A DNA stretch of 60,098 nucleotides, taken from Planctomyces sp. Its GTDB lineage: Bacteria; Planctomycetota; Planctomycetia; Planctomycetales; Planctomycetaceae. Every line of letters begins with the position of its first letter. The stretch's first letter is position 1. The DNA lies in assembly GCA_016795105.1 (NCBI GenBank), contig JAEUIH010000046.1, positions 1 to 60,098 on the forward strand, read 5' to 3'. The notes under the pieces were generated by a model that saw only the letters and a list, made by a program, of their open reading frames with translations, had not been told where the DNA came from and searched no databases. The position numbers and the translations under genes were made by a program. This document shows, one piece after another, positions 1 through 11,177 of the stretch.

Positions 1-353
1 ACGTGGTCCAGCGTGACCTCAGTCAATAGTCGCTGAAAGCCTGTGCGACTATCGGCGAACTTTCCGCTGATTCCCTGGTCCTCATCGATCACAAGCACTC
101 GGTCGGCAGACCAGCCGAACTGCTGGGCCAGTCCCGCAAGTGCATATTGCCGCTCACGTGACTCTCGATTCTCCAGCACCTGATGTGGTGACGACTGCCG
201 AATGTAAACGACCGCCAGACGTTCCCAATGATGGTCCCGAATCTTCGATGGAGGACGCAGCACCGGTGCGATCGCCGAATTCTTCTTGGATGCATCGTTG
301 CAGTTTGATTCTTGATCTCTGGATGCCGACTCATCAAGGAGTTTGACGCTCAT
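1..353 (-). CDS. Serine recombinase (resolvase family), N-terminal part, cut by window edge
   Basis: Only the first 117 codons lie in the window; the frame is open to the left edge. The visible part is the catalytic domain of a serine recombinase, which cuts and rejoins DNA through a phosphoserine link. VVYIRQSSPHQ (residues 48-58) carries the expected catalytic serine (S54 by comparison with the usual R-x-S-T motif), followed by ERQ (67-69) and DEDQGISG (90-97), all in the family's usual order. The ATG at 353 has a full AAGGAGG six bases upstream, much stronger than most genes here. Its start overlaps the end of the small gene at 334-534 by 20 bases, so the two are probably translationally coupled. 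The DNA-binding C-terminal part and the element it belongs to lie outside the window. Family call is secure; whether it is active is unknown. Confidence 0.86.
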   Translation of the reverse strand, partial: MSVKLLDESASRDQESNCNDASKKNSAIAPVLRPPSKIRDHHWERLAVVYIRQSSPHQVLENRESRERQYALAGLAQQFGWSADRVLVIDEDQGISGKFADSRTGFQRLLTEVTLDH

Positions 354-534
354 CGTCCGCCTCCTTTTCCCGAACCGGCACGATCTGTCGAGCCACGGCA
401 CACGCCAGAATCCGCAGCGCCTGCTGCCGCCTTTCTGGTGCTAGCTGCGTCCAGAGTTCGTCCAGCAGAATGACGTCTATTGTCGCTGCGCGCGGGGGGG
501 GACAGGCAGACTTCCTCGTCTGGGCATAGGGCAC
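334..534 (-). CDS. Small protein encoded upstream of and overlapping the recombinase
   Basis: A 66-residue protein with the core LWTQLAPERRQQALRILA followed by a basic/acidic tail. The ATG at 534 is preceded by AAGGAGGT at good spacing. It ends inside the start of the recombinase gene. From memory, short proteins with a W-x-x-L-x-x-E-R-R-Q-Q-x-L-R-x-L pattern often precede this type of recombinase, so it is probably an accessory of the same element; its function is not known. A run of eight G (494-501) lies within the coding region and could be a slippage site. No signal peptide or membrane segment is visible. Confidence rests on the ribosome binding site and the coupling, not on a known domain. 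Confidence 0.6.
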   Translation of the reverse strand: MPYAQTRKSACPPPRAATIDVILLDELWTQLAPERRQQALRILACAVARQIVPVREKEADDERQTP

Positions 535-694
535 CTCCTTGAATCAGATTTACGCGAGATTCGCTCCATTCGACCAATTTCAACAAGGCCGAAATCGCAA
601 TTATAGGCGGCGCTTTGGACTCCTGGAACGCCAAAGATTTGGGTGTTTTCTGTTGCGTGCTTCTTGACTCGCCGGTAAGGTCTGCCCCAAAGTA

Positions 695-716
695 GATCAA
701 TTGTCCCCAATTGATC
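695..716. repeat. Perfect inverted repeat, 9-bp arms, 4-base spacer (copy 1)
   Basis: Arms GATCAATTG and CAATTGATC are separated by TCCC. There is no T-tract on either side, so it is not a standard terminator. It has the same arm length and spacer length as 865-886 and 7 of 9 arm bases agree, which suggests two binding sites for one dimeric protein. Confidence 0.55.
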
Positions 717-864
717 ACCCCACCCTGCTCTCTCGCGGGTACGTCGACATGAGTGTGACCAGAGTTGCGGCAATAGTTTTAGTAAAAGTGGTCGTGTCGA
801 AAACAGGCCTTAACCAAATCCAGCAGCTGCGGTCACTCTCGTGAATACGCATACCAGCACGTCT

Positions 865-886
865 GAACGATTGAGGACAATCGTTC
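865..886. repeat. Perfect inverted repeat, 9-bp arms, 4-base spacer (copy 2)
   Basis: Arms GAACGATTG and CAATCGTTC are separated by AGGA. It lies about 100 bases upstream of the DUF1501 gene. It shares the ATTG-N4-CAAT core and 9+4+9 geometry with 695-716; the two centres are 170 bases apart. Confidence 0.55.
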
Positions 887-984
887 TACTTTAGGGCCAG
901 CCCCCTGGAAATCGCTGGATCAGACGGTGTGCCATTTGTTAGAGTGAGGGTGTTGATGAGCCGCCGCCTGAAGTGAGAACCAGC

Positions 985-2418
985 ATGCATACCAGGAAGA
1001 GTTCGTTCAGTTCATTAGGAACGCAGGAACAGACGCGGCGCGACTACCTGCGAACGACGGCCATGGCAGCCGGATTGTCGCTTCCTCAATTGCTGCAGAC
1101 TCATGTCGCTTGCTCTCAGGATGGAAGCAGACCCGCCGTGACTGCCTCAGTCGGCGAGCCTCTGAAGGGTTTTGGCAAAGCGAAATCAGTGATTATGCTG
1201 TGGCTACTCGGGGGCATCTCACAGGTCGAGTCGTGGGATCCGAAACCAGAAGCGCCGCAGGAAGTACGGGGTGAGTTCGGAGTGATTGACTCAATCGTTC
1301 CCGGAATCTCTCTGGGCGAACTGCTTCCAAAAACGTCTCGAATCACCAACGAGCTGGCAATCCTGCGTGCAATGGTCACGAATGACAATGGTCATTCTTC
1401 CAGCGGATATCACATGTTGACAGGAGTTCCGCACGTCCCGCCCGGTCAGGATAACCTGGGTGCTGTGTTTCCAAACTTCGCACCATCACGTGGCGCACTG
1501 GTACGAGCAATCCGCCCTGACCGTAACGGGCTCCCTGCGGCGATTACTCTGCCTTATCATGTTCGTACGGACGCCGGAACGAGTTGGCCGGGACAGGGCG
1601 GTGGGGACATCGGGATGAAGTATGATCCGTGGCTGCTCAACTGTGATCCGTCGCAGCCCGGGTTTCAGATCACTGAACTTGAACTTCCGATGGAACTTGA
1701 CTCGGGTCGACTGTCAGAGCGCCGGCGATTGTTGAATACTCTGCGATCCCTCGATCAGGGACGATTACCCTCTTCAGCTGCCAACTATGTGGCTAAATCG
1801 GACCAGGCATTCGAATTGCTGACGGGAGCGGCAGCGCAGCAGGTCTTCAATATCGAAGCAGAATCGACCGCAACACGGGATCGCTATGGACGTCATCGGT
1901 TTGGCCAGTCCACACTCCTTGCCCGACGACTTGCTGAATCCGGTGTTTCACTGATACAGGTCAACTGGACTCGCGTCGAAGGATACGAAAACGAAGGAGC
2001 CTGGGATACTCACGGGAACCACTGCAAGTCTGCCAAGGGACTGTTGATGCCAATGTTCGACCAGACGTTTTCAGCACTGGTCGAGGACTTGCGCCAGCGG
2101 GATATGCTTGAAGATACTCTGGTTATTGCGCTCAGCGAATTTGGTCGAACGCCGAGATTCAACAAAGATGCAGGCCGCGATCACTGGGGAACATGCTTTT
2201 CTCTGGCAATGGCGGGGGCCGGTGTTCAGCGAGGTATCGTCTATGGCAGGTCGGATAGCCATGCAGCAAATCCGCTTTCCGGAATTGTGTCGCCTGCCGA
2301 CTTGTCTGCCACGATCTTCCACCTCCTCGGACATGCTCCTGACACAATCGTCCATGAACAAACCGGTCGACCGATTCCCCTCAGTCGAGGCCGCATCGTT
2401 CAGGAAATCCTTGCTTAA
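985..2418 (+). CDS. DUF1501 family protein with Tat signal
   Basis: A 477-residue exported protein of the DUF1501 family, an alkaline-phosphatase/sulfatase-fold group greatly expanded in planctomycetes. The N-terminus has a twin-arginine signal (TRRDYLRTTAMAAGLSL) followed by a hydrophobic stretch. Family landmarks follow in order: NDNGHSSSGYHMLTG, AWDTHGNH, LSEFGRTPRF and GRDHWG, whose Asp/His residues are the likely metal ligands. Substrate is not known. The family is often paired with a DUF1549/DUF1553 cytochrome-type protein, but none is next to it here. The start is uncertain: ATG 985 is preferred; an in-frame GTG at 973 would add four residues. Neither has a good ribosome binding site. 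The next gene is 181 bases away, with a hairpin repeat and a palindrome between them. Confidence 0.9.
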   Translation: MHTRKSSFSSLGTQEQTRRDYLRTTAMAAGLSLPQLLQTHVACSQDGSRPAVTASVGEPLKGFGKAKSVIMLWLLGGISQVESWDPKPEAPQEVRGEFGVIDSIVPGISLGELLPKTSRITNELAILRAMVTNDNGHSSSGYHMLTGVPHVPPGQDNLGAVFPNFAPSRGALVRAIRPDRNGLPAAITLPYHVRTDAGTSWPGQGGGDIGMKYDPWLLNCDPSQPGFQITELELPMELDSGRLSERRRLLNTLRSLDQGRLPSSAANYVAKSDQAFELLTGAAAQQVFNIEAESTATRDRYGRHRFGQSTLLARRLAESGVSLIQVNWTRVEGYENEGAWDTHGNHCKSAKGLLMPMFDQTFSALVEDLRQRDMLEDTLVIALSEFGRTPRFNKDAGRDHWGTCFSLAMAGAGVQRGIVYGRSDSHAANPLSGIVSPADLSATIFHLLGHAPDTIVHEQTGRPIPLSRGRIVQEILA

Positions 2419-2471
2419 CGAAATGTGGCTTGGGGATTCCATCCCTGCGCCGCGGCAGTACTCGAACCAGT

Positions 2472-2499
2472 GCGGGACGGGCAGGAATGCCCATCCTAC
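2472..2499 (-). repeat. Dispersed hairpin repeat, family A (copy 1)
   Basis: 28 bases identical to 33286-33313 and, in inverted orientation, 26 of 28 to 33057-33082. Read on the minus strand it starts GTAGGAT, then a GGGCA/TGCCC stem with TTCC loop, then GTCCCGC. It lies 54 bases after the DUF1501 stop codon. Confidence 0.85.
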
Positions 2500-2542
2500 T
2501 TAGCGAGTGTTGATTGAAGCGGCTTTAGCCAGCTGATACGAT

Positions 2543-2560
2543 TCATGCGTATACGCATGA
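2543..2560. promoter_or_regulatory. 18-bp perfect palindrome upstream of the xylanase fusion
   Basis: TCATGCGTATACGCATGA is a perfect palindrome with no spacer, 39 bases before the start codon at 2600. It has the size and symmetry of an operator for a dimeric repressor such as a LacI-family protein, a common way to control glycan-degrading genes. No regulator gene is adjacent; the function is inferred from symmetry and position alone. Confidence 0.4.
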
Positions 2561-2596
2561 CTTCTAATTCCCGGCACGGCAAGAGGGAGAATCTGA

Positions 2597-6109
<3,513 letters not shown>

Positions 6110-6141
6110 GCCCCTGGGACTTGGTGACACTGATCCGTGCT

Positions 6142-6669
6142 TTATTCCTGCTTGATGTCGGCAGGTCGCATGGAAACGTCTTCATCCGGCTTGATACGCT
6201 GCCATGTTTCAATCATCTCTGATCCGTTGGGCAGCGTGGCACTTTGGATCCAGAGATCACCTTCGAAACGACAGTCAAAAGCAAAATCCCGGCCGAATGT
6301 ATTCTGCCGGAATTTTTCATCGAGTCCATATCGCATCGTTTCAGTGTACTTGCCGTTAACAACTTTCCAGCTTCCTCCGGCTGAACGAAAGATTCGGCGG
6401 TCATCAGGCTGGTAACCGATCCAGATCACATGGACCGGAGTGATGTGTTTGATGGTGATGGAATTTCGGTGCAGCTCACTCGGAACCCCGCCAAATGAAG
6501 CCGAAACAATTCGCCATGAGCCGACCAATTGTTTGCTGATGTCGTTATCTGATGTGCCTGAAGCGAAGGAACCCGAAGCAACTGAAGTGCCGGATAACAC
6601 CAGGCTCACAAGCGGGCAGGCCGCAGCTATCGACAACAGGACAAGAAAGGTCGTTCGATAGGATCGCAT
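6142..6669 (-). CDS. Secreted lipocalin-like protein of unknown function
   Basis: A 175-residue protein with an N-terminal signal peptide (MRSYRTTFLVLLSIAAACP) followed by a Ser/Gly-rich stretch. The rest, beginning LVGSWRIVSASFGGVPSE, has the G-x-W and alternating beta pattern of lipocalin-like domains, such as those binding small hydrophobic molecules. No catalytic residues are evident. ATG 6669 was chosen because AGGAG lies seven bases upstream; the frame is open further upstream but that part would run into the phosphatase gene and spoil the signal peptide. The gene follows the SpoIIE phosphatase gene on the same strand with 70 bases between them and could share its transcript. It converges with the xylanase gene, 32 bases apart. 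Confidence 0.65.
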   Translation of the reverse strand: MRSYRTTFLVLLSIAAACPLVSLVLSGTSVASGSFASGTSDNDISKQLVGSWRIVSASFGGVPSELHRNSITIKHITPVHVIWIGYQPDDRRIFRSAGGSWKVVNGKYTETMRYGLDEKFRQNTFGRDFAFDCRFEGDLWIQSATLPNGSEMIETWQRIKPDEDVSMRPADIKQE

Positions 6670-6739
6670 CGAGGAACTCCTGGAGTTGGAAAAGATCAAT
6701 AGACCTGTCATTCGAAGAGGATCAACGGAAGTCCGGTAC

Positions 6740-7645
6740 TCACGTTTGTTCTGAGATAATGGCCCCGGAAGCTGCACTTGCTTCAGATTTTCCAGAACGA
6801 AATCGGGTTTCCCAAAGTCCCTTCAGAATACGAAAGGGGGCCTTCAGATTGTCGACAAAGCGAACTCCTGACCCATTCGCACGGAGCAGCATGACGGTCG
6901 TGTCGTCCGACATCAGATTGCTCGGGTTCAGCTCGCGAATGGCACTCAGGAGACCCGGTATCAGCAATTCGGGAGGTAATTCGTTGAGAGAATTCACAAT
7001 ATCACAGACTCCTTCTGTGCCCAGCATTCTACCCTGCTGATTCTTCGCTTCAGAAAGAGAATCTGTGTACGTCAGGACCAGATCGTTGACGTTCAGTCTT
7101 AGTTTGGTGGATCGATATCTGCTGTCGTCAATAATGCCAATCGGCAGGTTATTCGAGGACTCTTCATCCGTCCCGGCGACACTTGGGCTCCATCGCCCTG
7201 ATCGCGCATCCCGAATCAGTGGAAGAGGATGTCCGGCATTGCAGACGGACAACGTACGCGTCGGGGAGAAGAATGTGGAGACCAGAGCGGTTGCAAAACA
7301 GCCAGTCGCGGAAATGCTCTCGAACTGAGAATTCAGCGATCCGATCAGGTGTGTCTGACTGATGAGATTAATGTTTTGCCTCATCAAATCCCTCAATGCC
7401 ACAGCGACCGGGGCCACGGACGCTCCATGGCCGCTCACATCAGCCAGGAGCATTCGAGTGATTCTTCCGGAAGCGCACGATGACAAATAGTACACATCAC
7501 CGCCGCCAACACTGCTGTGAAACGGTTCACTATGAACCCAAAGATCGAGACCTGGCACGGAGAATTGTGACCATGTTGCTCGGTTGCCGCCCCAGACTTC
7601 CATGCATTGCATTTTTTCGCTGACAGGCGAGCTCGATTTCATCAT
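6740..7645 (-). CDS. SpoIIE-type PP2C protein phosphatase
   Basis: A cytoplasmic phosphatase domain of about 300 residues, with no sensor domain attached. The conserved SpoIIE/RsbU motifs are present in order: GGGDVYYL, LLADVSGHG, CNAGHPLPLI, LVLTYTDSLSEA and MSDDTTVMLLR; the Asp residues in GGGD, ADVSGHG and DDTT are the metal ligands of this family. Such enzymes typically dephosphorylate anti-sigma-factor antagonists in partner-switching pathways, but no antagonist or anti-sigma kinase gene is nearby. The start is uncertain: the ATG at 7645 is used; a TTG at 7678 extends the frame and a second ATG lies one codon downstream. None has a clear ribosome binding site. Confidence 0.88.
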   Translation of the reverse strand: MMKSSSPVSEKMQCMEVWGGNRATWSQFSVPGLDLWVHSEPFHSSVGGGDVYYLSSCASGRITRMLLADVSGHGASVAPVAVALRDLMRQNINLISQTHLIGSLNSQFESISATGCFATALVSTFFSPTRTLSVCNAGHPLPLIRDARSGRWSPSVAGTDEESSNNLPIGIIDDSRYRSTKLRLNVNDLVLTYTDSLSEAKNQQGRMLGTEGVCDIVNSLNELPPELLIPGLLSAIRELNPSNLMSDDTTVMLLRANGSGVRFVDNLKAPFRILKGLWETRFRSGKSEASAASGAIISEQT

Positions 7646-7931
7646 AAAAACAGACTTTTGCTTCGCTAAAGATCTCAAGTCTTGGTGTCCGCATATGGCA
7701 GGAACGAATGGCCGCGACGATGTCGCGATGCCCGTCCTGTGGTTGCAGAATTAACCGGAAACTTTGAATGAGGCGAGTCGATCCAAACAGATTACGACAG
7801 AATCACGCGTTTGACTGCGCTGGAAAAGCCTGAAAATGCAACTTTTCCACCGAAACACGGGGCTTCAGGAACCGCACCGGCAGTTTGCCGAACAACCTCA
7901 ACCAAGCGGCGCGACCGAGGTCGAAATCACG

Positions 7932-8606
7932 ATGGAAAATCTTGAAAATCTAACCTCTATCACTAGAACAGGGGTCGTGATAACTACAGCAGAATGAGAG
8001 AAGTTCAGATGTCCAGCACAGTGCCATCTTATGTCGTTCCTGGAGGAACATCGTGCCGTGCAACTTGCCGTTGAACGTTTTGAGAAGATCGATGGGGTTG
8101 TGAACTGCATTGGATCGGTCTTGCTGAAACCAGCGCATTTGACGACCGATAAAGAGTGGCATGACGTGTTGTCGACCAATCTCACATCGTCGTTCTTCCT
8201 TGTTCGATCTGCCGTCAAAGCGATGCGACAGGAAGGTGGTTCTATTGTGCTGATCTCTTCTGCAGCAGCTCAAATTGGACTCGCAAATCACGAAGCGATT
8301 GCCGCTGCAAAAGCGGGAATTATCGGCCTGACACAATCCGCTGCCGCGACCTATGCGGTGCGCGGAATTCGAGTCAACGCCGTTGCTCCGGGTCTGGTGA
8401 AGTCTGAAATGACCCGAAAACTGTGGGACAATGAATCCGTAGCAGGAGCATCAAGGCAGATGCACGCCCTTGGGCGACTTGGCGAACCGGATGATATCGC
8501 AAGGGCAGTTCTCTGGCTGCTGAACGCTGAAAATAACTGAGTTAATGGCCAGACCATTGCTGTCGACGGTGGGCTGAGCTCAATTGCGCCACGGATGAAG
8601 GCGTAA
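7932..8606 (+). pseudogene. Decayed short-chain dehydrogenase/reductase
   Basis: The central and C-terminal part of an SDR dehydrogenase is readable: DGVVNCIGSV (the NNAG-like strand), SIVLISSAAAQIG (catalytic Ser region), HEAIAAAKAGIIGL (the Y-x-x-x-K segment, here with Ile in the Tyr position), VNAVAPGLV, and GRLGEPDDIARAVLWL. The frame stops at TGA 8538-8540, yet the usual SDR ending VNGQTIAVDGGLSS continues in the same frame to TAA 8604. The stop stands where the family normally has Trp (TGG), so it looks like a single nonsense change. At the other end the nucleotide-binding G-x-x-x-G-x-G motif is missing, and an in-frame TGA at 7995 separates a short remnant (VVITTAE) from the rest. An intact reading frame of 169 codons remains at 8031-8540, but it lacks the cofactor site. 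Almost certainly inactive. Confidence 0.75.
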
Positions 8607-8761
8607 CGTTGTTCGGGATCCCCTGCCTTCCCAAATTCGCTGGACTTGTTGGCATTGAAACCTGTCGCCGAGATTCCGGGATTTTTCTGATGAATTCCGG
8701 GGTAAGATGTTATGCCGTCAAGGCGTCAGCTCAATAGACAACCAGTCCACCCAGTGCCCGA

Positions 8762-8790
8762 GGAACGGGTACTCGGCTGAATTCGTGAAC
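8762..8790 (+). promoter_or_regulatory. Candidate ECF-type promoter of the sigma factor gene
   Basis: GGAAC at 8762 and CGTGA at 8784 are 17 bases apart, the usual -35/-10 pattern of ECF sigma factors, and lie about 32-60 bases before the sigma factor start. The 11-base word GAACGGGTACT also occurs twice (8763-8773 and 8787-8797). This fits autoregulation, but it is inference from a short motif. The rest of 8607-8821 shows nothing else. Confidence 0.4.
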
Positions 8791-8821
8791 GGGTACTAAG
8801 AACGCGGGTCCATTTGGTCAA

Positions 8822-9430
8822 ATGCAACAACCTGATCCTGAGAACTGGGTTGAACGGTTGCAGCCAGGGGCTGTTGACCGCGACCTTGCCATCAGTGAGC
8901 TTCGGGATCGCCTGATTCGAGCGACAACGAGGTCCCTAACGCATCGCTACGGAGGACATGTCGATGTTGAGGACATCGCCCAGCAGGCTGTCCTGAAGAT
9001 TCTGGAGTCCCTGGGTACCTTTCGTCATCAGAGTCGCTTCATTACCTGGGCAACCTCAATTGCTGTGCGTATTGGGATCAGTCAGCTTCGCCGCCATTAT
9101 TATCGAGATGTTTCACTGGATGCGACGCCAGGCAGCTGTGAGCTGACGATCGATATTCCTGATCTGTCGTTAGGTGCCCCCGGGGATCCCGATGGCCGCA
9201 GCAGGATTTTCACACTGCTTCAGCAACTGATTGACGAAACGCTGAGTGACAGGCAGCGAATTGCAATTCGTGGAATCTTGTTGGGGCTGCCTGTTGAAGA
9301 GATTGCGATGCGACTCAACAGTAATCGAAATGCTGTCTACAAACTTGTCCATGATGCCCGCGTGAGGCTTCGTGAGGGATTTGAATCTAATGGTGTGACT
9401 GCAGAAGAAATCTCGGTCACGATTTCGTAG
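8822..9430 (+). CDS. RNA polymerase ECF-type sigma-70 family factor
   Basis: A 202-residue sigma factor with only regions 2 and 4. Region 2 is around VDVEDIAQQAVLKILESLGTF and the W-containing stretch FITWATSIAVRIGISQLRRH; region 4 is the helix-turn-helix LSDRQRIAIRGILLGLPVEEIAMRLNSNRNAVYKLVHDARVRLR region near the end. It directs RNA polymerase to a small set of promoters, probably in response to an unknown signal. A small zinc-motif protein begins nine bases downstream, the usual arrangement of ECF sigma and anti-sigma genes. A candidate ECF promoter lies just upstream. Confidence 0.88.
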   Translation: MQQPDPENWVERLQPGAVDRDLAISELRDRLIRATTRSLTHRYGGHVDVEDIAQQAVLKILESLGTFRHQSRFITWATSIAVRIGISQLRRHYYRDVSLDATPGSCELTIDIPDLSLGAPGDPDGRSRIFTLLQQLIDETLSDRQRIAIRGILLGLPVEEIAMRLNSNRNAVYKLVHDARVRLREGFESNGVTAEEISVTIS

Positions 9431-9439
9431 GGGGATTCA

Positions 9440-9688
9440 ATGACATCACTGACTTTTGCACAGATACAGAAGCTGCTGAGCACCGTATCAGGGACAGTGC
9501 CCGATTCAATGGACTGTGATGGCTGCTTTGAAGTCATTGCGGAGCTGGCGGATGCTGAGATCCGCGGAGACAAGCTTTCTGACGCGATGAAAGCCGCCAA
9601 AGTCCACTTCAGCCAATGTACTTGCTGTGCTTACGAATACGCGACGTTGCTGGAAGCACTGGACGAACCAGAGTCGCCGTCTCTGTAA
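9440..9688 (+). CDS. Putative zinc-binding anti-sigma factor
   Basis: An 82-residue soluble protein encoded nine bases after the sigma factor. It has a Cys pair in MDCDGC near residue 30 and HFSQCTCC near residue 60, which matches the H-x3-C-x2-C signature of zinc anti-sigma (ZAS) domains. No membrane segment is visible, so the signal would be sensed in the cytoplasm. It probably holds the sigma factor inactive until a thiol or metal signal changes zinc binding; that is inference from family and position. The GTAGGGGGATTC stretch before ATG 9440 gives a plausible ribosome binding site. Confidence 0.68.
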   Translation: MTSLTFAQIQKLLSTVSGTVPDSMDCDGCFEVIAELADAEIRGDKLSDAMKAAKVHFSQCTCCAYEYATLLEALDEPESPSL

Positions 9689-9697
9689 TCAACAGAA

Positions 9698-10930
9698 TCA
9701 GGGGCGGAGAAGCTTCAGCGATTGGCCGTCGTATCGAACAACACAGTCCGGGTAGCCGGCCGCGTGCTGGGAGAGGATCATTTCCATGGCCTGCACGGCA
9801 GCCACAACCTGGCGATCGGCACTGAGATCGGCGTAGTTGAGTTGTCGGACAGATGCAAGACGAAGCTCACGTTCAGTGGCTGGCCCGCCGTGTTCGACAA
9901 ACGCCACTTCTCGTGCAAAACGATCGATTACTTCCACGCCGTACCCGCGCTGAACTCGCGATCCCCAGGGTTCCACGAACGAACCGTTGTAGTGGTTGTT
10001 CATCGTGATTTTCATCTTGTGAGGAGTCAGGCCTTCGACAGTGCATTCAACACCTCGCTTGCGCGAATGTCCGTTCCAGATGCCATTGTCGAATCGAAAC
10101 TGTACTTCCTGTTCAACATAACCTGGAAAGTTGTCCGGGGTTACCCATGATGTGTGAATATCAAACGCAGCTTCGCGACCCGATTCATATTCGTAAATCA
10201 GGCGAAGTTGAGTACTGTCCCATGTGTTCCCGTCTTTGGGGCCAACCAACCCGCGCTGCCCTGAGCACATGATCGTTTTCAATCGTCCCCCAAACGTGAA
10301 GTCGATCAGCTTGATGTAGTGCACCGCCACGTAGGTTCCGGGATTCCGTCCCTGAATCCATTCTGCAAATTGACCGCCGCTGATGGACTTTGGTTCCAGC
10401 AGCGAACAATAGCCGTTATTGACATGCTTCAGCACTCCGTCGCAGACCAGCGTTCGCAGTTTTTTGTGATCCGGATCGAGCAACTTATGATAAACAACTC
10501 GAGCCAGAACCTGCTTTTCCTGAGCCAGTTCCACAAGCTGATCAAGTTCACAAAGAGAGAGAACAGACGGTTTTTCGACGAGCAGATGAATTCCGGCATC
10601 CAGAATATCGCGACAGGCTTCAAAGTGGCGGTCGTCAGGAGTTGCCACGCAGGCAAACGACAGATTCTCCCTCAACATCTGCCGAACCGCATCGTCCCCG
10701 GAAAAGCTCTGAAATGGATAGGTTCGATTTCCGGCCGACTCTCGATAGGATTCCGCTCGCTTTCCGGTCTTCGAAGCCACCGCCACAAGCGGAACGTCCA
10801 AATCACCGAAGTCGCGGCTGTAGAGCCCTTCCTGCCGAGTCTGCTCAAAGAAAGGGCGGTAAGTCTCGTCGAAAATCATGCCCATACCCACCATACCGGC
10901 ACGAAGTTCACGACGTGAGTGAGACGACAT
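9698..10930 (-). CDS. Gfo/Idh/MocA family oxidoreductase
   Basis: A 410-residue NAD(P)-dependent oxidoreductase. The N-terminal Rossmann motif appears as GMVGMGMIFDE, the conserved EKPS loop follows (LLVEKPSVLSL), and YVAVHYIKLIDF supplies the His/Asp-type active-site segment of the C-terminal domain. Members act on sugars and inositols; the substrate cannot be read from sequence. The ATG at 10930 is preferred because the extension to 11074 has no family homology and reads through the promoter region; GGAG is 11 bases upstream. No Tat signal is visible, unlike many planctomycete relatives. It is transcribed divergently from a sugar isomerase-like gene at 11178, and the two may act in one sugar pathway. 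It converges with the anti-sigma gene, nine bases apart. Confidence 0.86.
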   Translation of the reverse strand: MSSHSRRELRAGMVGMGMIFDETYRPFFEQTRQEGLYSRDFGDLDVPLVAVASKTGKRAESYRESAGNRTYPFQSFSGDDAVRQMLRENLSFACVATPDDRHFEACRDILDAGIHLLVEKPSVLSLCELDQLVELAQEKQVLARVVYHKLLDPDHKKLRTLVCDGVLKHVNNGYCSLLEPKSISGGQFAEWIQGRNPGTYVAVHYIKLIDFTFGGRLKTIMCSGQRGLVGPKDGNTWDSTQLRLIYEYESGREAAFDIHTSWVTPDNFPGYVEQEVQFRFDNGIWNGHSRKRGVECTVEGLTPHKMKITMNNHYNGSFVEPWGSRVQRGYGVEVIDRFAREVAFVEHGGPATERELRLASVRQLNYADLSADRQVVAAVQAMEMILSQHAAGYPDCVVRYDGQSLKLLRP

Positions 10931-11177
10931 TCGAAATGTACTCCAGGACTGACAGGGTTCTGCGTTCCGCAAAACGAATTTGATTGTAAGTCTAATGCAA
11001 ATGGGCCCCGTTTTTCGAGCATCCTCAGGTCGAATTGCTGATTCGCTTGTTTCAGCAGGGTGAAGCCTGAACAATATGCGCGAAGTCAGGTTCTAAAGAA
11101 CGTCATATTGAGAACAAAAAGAATCCGTCAATGCGGGTTCAGAATGTAAAATGCGTTTCAAGGAGTTGAGTCGGGTT

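Larger units (their letters stand above)
535..984. other. Intergenic region between recombinase operon and DUF1501 gene
   Basis: About 450 bases with no convincing gene; the short open frames here lack ribosome binding sites and family motifs. It contains two related perfect inverted repeats (695-716 and 865-886), listed separately, and must hold the promoters of both divergent flanking genes. I see no clear -35/-10 pair. Confidence 0.5.
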
